From: Flavobacterium suncheonense GH29-5 = DSM 17707
Lineage (GTDB): Bacteria > Bacteroidota > Bacteroidia > Flavobacteriales > Flavobacteriaceae
Direction: 5' to 3'
DNA length: 64,000 nt
Assembly (NCBI RefSeq): GCF_000430025.1
Contig: NZ_AUCZ01000008.1
Coordinates: 145,362 to 209,361, forward strand
Positions 61,401 to 64,000 of this stretch are shown here, piece by piece; the first letter of the stretch is position 1, and each line of letters starts with the position of its first letter. Made by a program: the position numbers and the translations under genes. The notes below the pieces were generated by a model. It was given only the letters and a program-made list of their open reading frames with translations. It ran no database searches and was not told the origin of the DNA.

Positions 61401-61947
61401 TACGGATACTCTTTGCGACAATGTTGATATGGTCAATGTAACCACATCTTCCCCTCCGGCCGCTGTTGCTATAACCTTAGAAACCCCTTTGTTTTCCAGC
61501 GGTTTATCAACTATTCAGGTGATTGCAACCGGTGGCTTCGGACAATACGAATACAGTATTGACGGAGGTGTCAATTGGCAGGCAGAGCCTGTGTTTAGCG
61601 GATTGGCTAACGACAGCTATATCGTTTGGGTCCGGGATATTGCCGGATGCGGAAAAACGCCATCAGATACGTTTTTTACCGTAACCTATCCTAATTTCTT
61701 CACACCGAACGGAGACGGTTACAACGACACCTGGAAAATTGCCAACCTGCCGGAAGACTTTAAAGCCAAAATATACATTTTTGACCGTTATGGAAAGCTG
61801 ATAAAAGAAATTTCGCCCTATGGTAAAGGATGGGATGGCACTTTCAACGGAAATATGCTGCCAGCTACCGACTATTGGTTTAAAGTAGAATACACCCAAG
61901 GTGGTTCGGTAAAAGAATTCAAAAGTCATTTTTCATTAAAACGATAA
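58492..61947 (+). CDS. large secreted adhesin-like protein with T9SS type B C-terminal signal
   Basis: This 1151-residue protein has a signal peptide (about 1-18). The N-terminal 450 residues look like an IgGFc-binding-type domain (ATEDNTVVVLSDYD, LNKGESVTVSG, LTSDKPIAVNTGNAF). The middle holds repeats of about 90-100 residues with CDD and F/NLTT motifs (VCDDTTDGDDTNGEFFFNL, QCDDDQDAITSFNLTE, SCDDYIDTADPENDGYAFF), then a PKD-like part. The end FFTPNGDGYNDTWKI, IYIFDRYGKLIKEISPYG and GWDGTFNG is the type B (gliding motility-associated) T9SS domain. It is probably a cell-surface protein; ligand unknown. Confidence 0.92.
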   Translation: MRLFSILLFLICTNAFSQLSKKHWIPPIHARDGQSTVLDHYIYLSTPEITPFQVSITTGNGTPINGSPFTISSGNPIKVLIGNSQPSVMFLNQNDVNIVKNNKGLILEANREFYATFKVRAENHAEILIGKGYQGIGTAFRLGSLPQSYDGTIRNFFSSFMATEDNTVVVLSDYDPNVEFVSPNGNITDDSQTFHLNKGESVTVSGYTNIPANLSGFVGALLTSDKPIAVNTGNAFAGMSTSQDGQDFTFDQIVPFEEIGNEYIVIKGNGSDNVEMPLIIATENNTDVFINGNPIPFTNLNAGEYVLIPTSMYQGLSSKNMHILSSRPIYVYQILGGSTYDATSGLNFIPPLSCYFQKKVDLIPSINTIGNTSYLSDIIALTYTGSTLTINGNPVSAVPQIVTGNPQWSTYKISGFTGNVVAESTGPLAVGMLGSSGAVGFAGYYSGFGSEPKDSNVAVCSDRNTDLFDLIEGNPDPGGTWTPPLASGTGVFNPNLDAPGTYVYNFTGLCEIVNVSVTVSVQQALNPGTSTNTEICKNAAPIDLFALLGPTAQTGGSWSPALASGGNIFDPAIDPAGTYTYSIISNDVCESVSATVGVTVNPLPITTLIGDFIVCDDTTDGDDTNGEFFFNLTTKTNEILNAQTGITVTYHTLQSDAENGSNAITGIQSGNRTIYVRLQNNLTGCYATTSFNLVVNPLPVVPATVTLKQCDDDQDAITSFNLTEANLLISTDPNLTFSYYEFQANALANTTPITTPTAYTSGNRTLWVRALNNSGCYSRVIPLNLVVSTTQIPQSFSKTLTSCDDYIDTADPENDGYAFFNLNDATQDIKNLFPAGQQPNLIVTYYENEADALAEENAISLTQPYRNITQNTQSVYVRVDSNISNDCEGLGAHLQLVVNPIPVFDLGSDFVLCLNPVSGSASQMIDATPAVPGNYSYSWTPVNPNVDSDGNQSAQFEVNQAGTYTVLVTNTDTLCDNVDMVNVTTSSPPAAVAITLETPLFSSGLSTIQVIATGGFGQYEYSIDGGVNWQAEPVFSGLANDSYIVWVRDIAGCGKTPSDTFFTVTYPNFFTPNGDGYNDTWKIANLPEDFKAKIYIFDRYGKLIKEISPYGKGWDGTFNGNMLPATDYWFKVEYTQGGSVKEFKSHFSLKR

Positions 61948-61954
61948 TATTATC

Positions 61955-62719
61955 ATGTCCGCAACAAAAGGAACTTTAACTACAACCATTGCCAATCGCA
62001 TTGCGACAGTAAGTTTTGGTCATCCGGCCAGCAATTCGTTTCCAAGTGAGCAATTGCAGCGTCTAACCGATGAGATTAACCGTTTGAGCAATAACGCCGA
62101 CGTTTCTTTAATCATTTTAAAAAGTGAAGGCGACGGTGCTTTTTGTGCCGGTGCGTCTTTTGACGAATTATTAGCCGTTTCCAATCTGGAAGAAGGCGCT
62201 AAATTTTTCTCCGGATTTGCCAACGTTATCAACGCCATGCGAAAATGTTCCAAACTGATTGTCGGCCGGATTCACGGAAAAGCTGTGGGCGGTGGCGTAG
62301 GATTGGTAGCCGCTTGCGATTATGCTTTGGCGACCAGCGAAAGTGCTGTCAAATTATCGGAACTGGCTATTGGTATTGGTCCGTTTGTGATTGAACCTGC
62401 CGTATCCCGAAAAATAGGAAAATCGGCTTTAGCGGAAATGACATTAGCTGCCCACGAATGGAAAACAGCCGCCTGGGCACAGCAGAAAGGTTTGTATGCG
62501 AAAACTTTTGAAACTATTGCCGAACTCGATTCGGAACTGGAAACGTTTACCTCGAAATTAGCCTCCTACAACCCCGAAGCCTTAACTGATATGAAAAAAG
62601 TATTGTGGGAAGGCACCGAACACTGGGACACTTTATTATACGAGCGCGCCGGAATATCCGGAAAATTAGTCTTATCTGATTTTACCGTTAACGCCCTGAA
62701 TCAGTTTAAAAAGAAATAA
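61955..62719 (+). CDS. enoyl-CoA hydratase/isomerase family protein
   Basis: This 254-residue crotonase-fold protein has the oxyanion-hole regions GDGAFCAGASFDELLAV and IHGKAVGGGVGLVAACDYAL, and later LAIGIGPFVIEPAVS. The usual catalytic Glu positions are partly unclear, so hydratase versus isomerase activity cannot be fixed. It starts 7 bases after the adhesin gene on the same strand, possibly by read-through. Ends at a bidirectional terminator. Confidence 0.9.
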   Translation: MSATKGTLTTTIANRIATVSFGHPASNSFPSEQLQRLTDEINRLSNNADVSLIILKSEGDGAFCAGASFDELLAVSNLEEGAKFFSGFANVINAMRKCSKLIVGRIHGKAVGGGVGLVAACDYALATSESAVKLSELAIGIGPFVIEPAVSRKIGKSALAEMTLAAHEWKTAAWAQQKGLYAKTFETIAELDSELETFTSKLASYNPEALTDMKKVLWEGTEHWDTLLYERAGISGKLVLSDFTVNALNQFKKK

Positions 62720-62746
62720 AAAAAGCAGTTTTCCACTGCTTTTTTT
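62718..62746. terminator. bidirectional terminator
   Basis: A run plus AGCAGT (62724-62729) pairs with ACTGCT (62735-62740) plus T run, loop TTTCC. It overlaps the crotonase stop and the oxygenase 3' end. Confidence 0.8.
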
Positions 62747-63369
62747 TATCGTGTCTTCAACCAGCCGGTTATACTCAACCTTGGCTGTTGAACAGGTTTT
62801 ACTTCGTGTTCCAGCACCTGACTTTCAAAAATAACCATTCGCCCCTGACTTGGCAGAATGTCTAAGGCAACTTCATTCCCTTCTGCTTTGGTGTAAATTG
62901 TTAGTTCTCCGCCAAAATCGGCTTGCCAGTTTTCTTCGTTGAGATAGCAGACCATTGATAATTTTCTGCGGTTGTCGTTTTGAAAGGTGTCCAGATGGCG
63001 TTTGTAAAAGGTGCCTTCCGGATACAGCGCGTAATGGAATTCTTTGTCCTGAATCCCTAAAAAACAGGTACGGTTAAGGTATTGAACAAAATCGTTAATT
63101 CTGTCAAAATAGATTTTTTCGGCCTCATTCGCCCGGGCTTCATCTAGCCAAAGGATAAAATCACCCCGAACCTCGCCCATGATTTTCTCGTTGGCTAAAT
63201 TCCCGATGGCCGATTTTTTAAAATTCTTTTCCTCGTATTTGTCCAAAAGGCTGTTTCGGATTGCAACCACTTCTGCCGCGGAAAAAAAATTATCCGCTAT
63301 GCTGAATTGCTGCTGCATCAAATCCTCAATAATCTGTTCGTACAAAGGGTTCTGCTGAAAATCATTCAT
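62746..63369 (-). CDS. 2OG-Fe(II) oxygenase family protein
   Basis: This 207-residue protein has a double-stranded beta-helix Fe(II)/2-oxoglutarate site: YALYPEGTFYKRHLDTF (HxD), then VIFESQVLEHEVKPVQ (distal His) and RLSITGWL (Arg for 2-oxoglutarate). It is of the prolyl 4-hydroxylase/SM-20-like group; substrate unknown. Single gene, with a promoter at 63386-63393. The start MNDFQQNP is chosen for the promoter spacing. Confidence 0.9.
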   Translation of the reverse strand: MNDFQQNPLYEQIIEDLMQQQFSIADNFFSAAEVVAIRNSLLDKYEEKNFKKSAIGNLANEKIMGEVRGDFILWLDEARANEAEKIYFDRINDFVQYLNRTCFLGIQDKEFHYALYPEGTFYKRHLDTFQNDNRRKLSMVCYLNEENWQADFGGELTIYTKAEGNEVALDILPSQGRMVIFESQVLEHEVKPVQQPRLSITGWLKTR

Positions 63370-63385
63370 ACTTGTAAAATATCGT

Positions 63386-63393
63386 CAAAGATA
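63386..63393 (-). promoter_or_regulatory. -7 element of the 2OG oxygenase gene
   Basis: Minus strand TATCTTTG, matching TAnnTTTG, 16 bases before the ATG at 63369. Confidence 0.5.
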
Positions 63394-63400
63394 CAAAATG

Positions 63401-63429
63401 TTGTGGCATGATTTAATTTAGTAAATTTG
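63401..63429 (+). promoter_or_regulatory. promoter of queD
   Basis: TTG (63401-63403), 18 bases, then TAAATTTG (63422-63429), a good Bacteroidetes promoter 18 bases before the ATG at 63448. An in-frame TTG at 63427 is part of the -7 box and not a start. Confidence 0.6.
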
Positions 63430-63447
63430 TTCCCTAATTTAATATCG

Positions 63448-63906
63448 ATGAGCAACATCCGCATCACAAAACAATTTACTTTCGAAACCGGTCATGCTTT
63501 ATACGGCTATGACGGCAAATGCAAAAACGTTCACGGACACAGCTATAAATTGTCTGTAACGGTAATCGGGAAGCCTATTACGGACACGTCCAACGTAAAA
63601 TTTGGTATGGTAATTGACTTCGGGGATTTGAAAAAAATTGTAAAGGAAGAAATCGTGGATATTTTTGATCATGCTACCGTTTTCAACCAAAACACACCGC
63701 ATTTGGAACTGGCATCGGAACTGAAAAACCGCGGACACCATGTTATCTTGGTAGATTACCAGCCTACCAGTGAAAATATGGTTATCGACTTTGCCGATAA
63801 AATTAAAAACCGACTGCCGCAAAACATTCAACTGCATTCGTTAAAGTTACAGGAAACGGAAACTTCTTTTGCAGAGTGGTACCAGTCTGACAATCAACAA
63901 TCATAA
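63448..63906 (+). CDS. queD: 6-carboxytetrahydropterin synthase / 6-pyruvoyl tetrahydropterin synthase family
   Basis: QueD makes 6-carboxytetrahydropterin for queuosine and 7-deazapurine synthesis. This 152-residue protein has the zinc and catalytic motif FETGHALYGYDGKCKNVHGH (His, then Cys with HGH), MVIDFGDLKKIV, FDHATVFNQ and LQETETSFAEWY with the Glu for pterin binding. ATG at 63448 is fixed by the promoter. Ends at a strong terminator. It could also be a PTPS proper; QueD is more likely in bacteria. Confidence 0.9.
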   Translation: MSNIRITKQFTFETGHALYGYDGKCKNVHGHSYKLSVTVIGKPITDTSNVKFGMVIDFGDLKKIVKEEIVDIFDHATVFNQNTPHLELASELKNRGHHVILVDYQPTSENMVIDFADKIKNRLPQNIQLHSLKLQETETSFAEWYQSDNQQS

Positions 63907-63933
63907 AAAAACCCGCTGTATAGCGGGTTTTTT
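63905..63933. terminator. bidirectional terminator
   Basis: A run with CCCGCT (63912-63917) pairs with AGCGGG (63922-63927) plus T run, loop GTAT. It lies between queD and the minus-strand gene at the right edge. Confidence 0.85.
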
Positions 63934-63949
63934 ATAATGCTCGTAAAAA

Positions 63950-64000
63950 TTATTTCTTCACAATCAAGAATTCCGAACGTCGGTTCTTAGCGTGTTCCTC
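63950..64000 (-). CDS. C-terminal end of an OmpA-family protein (partial)
   Basis: The minus strand reads in frame through the window edge with the last residues EEHAKNRRSEFLIVKK and a TAA stop at 63952-63950. The NRRSEF ending is typical of the OmpA-like peptidoglycan-binding domain at the C-terminus of OmpA-family proteins. Only 16 residues are visible, so identification rests on that pattern. Confidence 0.65.
   Translation of the reverse strand, partial: EEHAKNRRSEFLIVKK

Overview
The window comes from a chromosome of a Bacteroidetes bacterium, most likely Flavobacteriaceae. The signs are type IX secretion C-terminal signals on two secreted proteins, DUF3078 and DUF3109 genes, many intergenic copies of the Bacteroidetes -7 promoter element TAnnTTTG (several with TTG/TTTG about 18-23 bases upstream), and a flexirubin-type pigment locus whose ammonia-lyase closely resembles, from memory, the characterised Flavobacterium johnsoniae tyrosine ammonia-lyase. 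No phage, insertion sequence, CRISPR array or rRNA was seen.

Layout. 1-26.6 kb is housekeeping and envelope: dxs (5' end outside the window), a DUF3078 protein, a secreted M36 metallopeptidase, a dGTPase/GNAT/AAA/RDD run, nrdB-nrdA, DUF3109, marC, a small FAD oxidoreductase, S41 peptidase, dCMP deaminase, HupE, TerB-like protein, fbp, GNAT plus aspartate kinase, chrA, a 1134-residue probable outer-membrane protein, and a Lys-rich secreted protein ending in a PBCV basic adaptor motif. A tRNA-Ala(GGC) follows at 26.64-26.71 kb.

26.7-56.4 kb is one uninterrupted minus-strand gene train of 28 genes with gaps of a few bases or overlaps, best read as a single 30-kb operon for a flexirubin-type aryl polyene/dialkylresorcinol pigment. 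Tyrosine ammonia-lyase makes the aryl starter; a PaaK-like ligase may activate it; two acyl carrier proteins, three intact ketosynthases, one ketosynthase without active-site Cys, a short ketosynthase-like protein, FabG, three single-hotdog dehydratase-like proteins and a thioesterase build the polyene; DarB and DarA make the dialkylresorcinol; a C45-family lipoprotein, a LpxL-like acyltransferase and a MMPL/acyltransferase fusion are candidates for ester formation and lipid handling; an ABC-2 exporter, MMPL protein, LolA-like carrier, lipoprotein and beta-barrel form an envelope/export arm. A divergently transcribed flavin-dependent halogenase-like gene (56.5-57.8 kb) shares a very compact promoter region with the operon.

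57.8-64 kb returns to general functions: a periplasmic protein, a 1151-residue T9SS type B adhesin-like protein, an enoyl-CoA hydratase family protein, a 2OG-Fe(II) oxygenase, a QueD/PTPS homologue and, at the right edge on the minus strand, the last 16 codons of a probable OmpA-family protein.

Limits: all identifications are by reading motifs; no database search or computation was run. Promoters and operators are pattern matches only.
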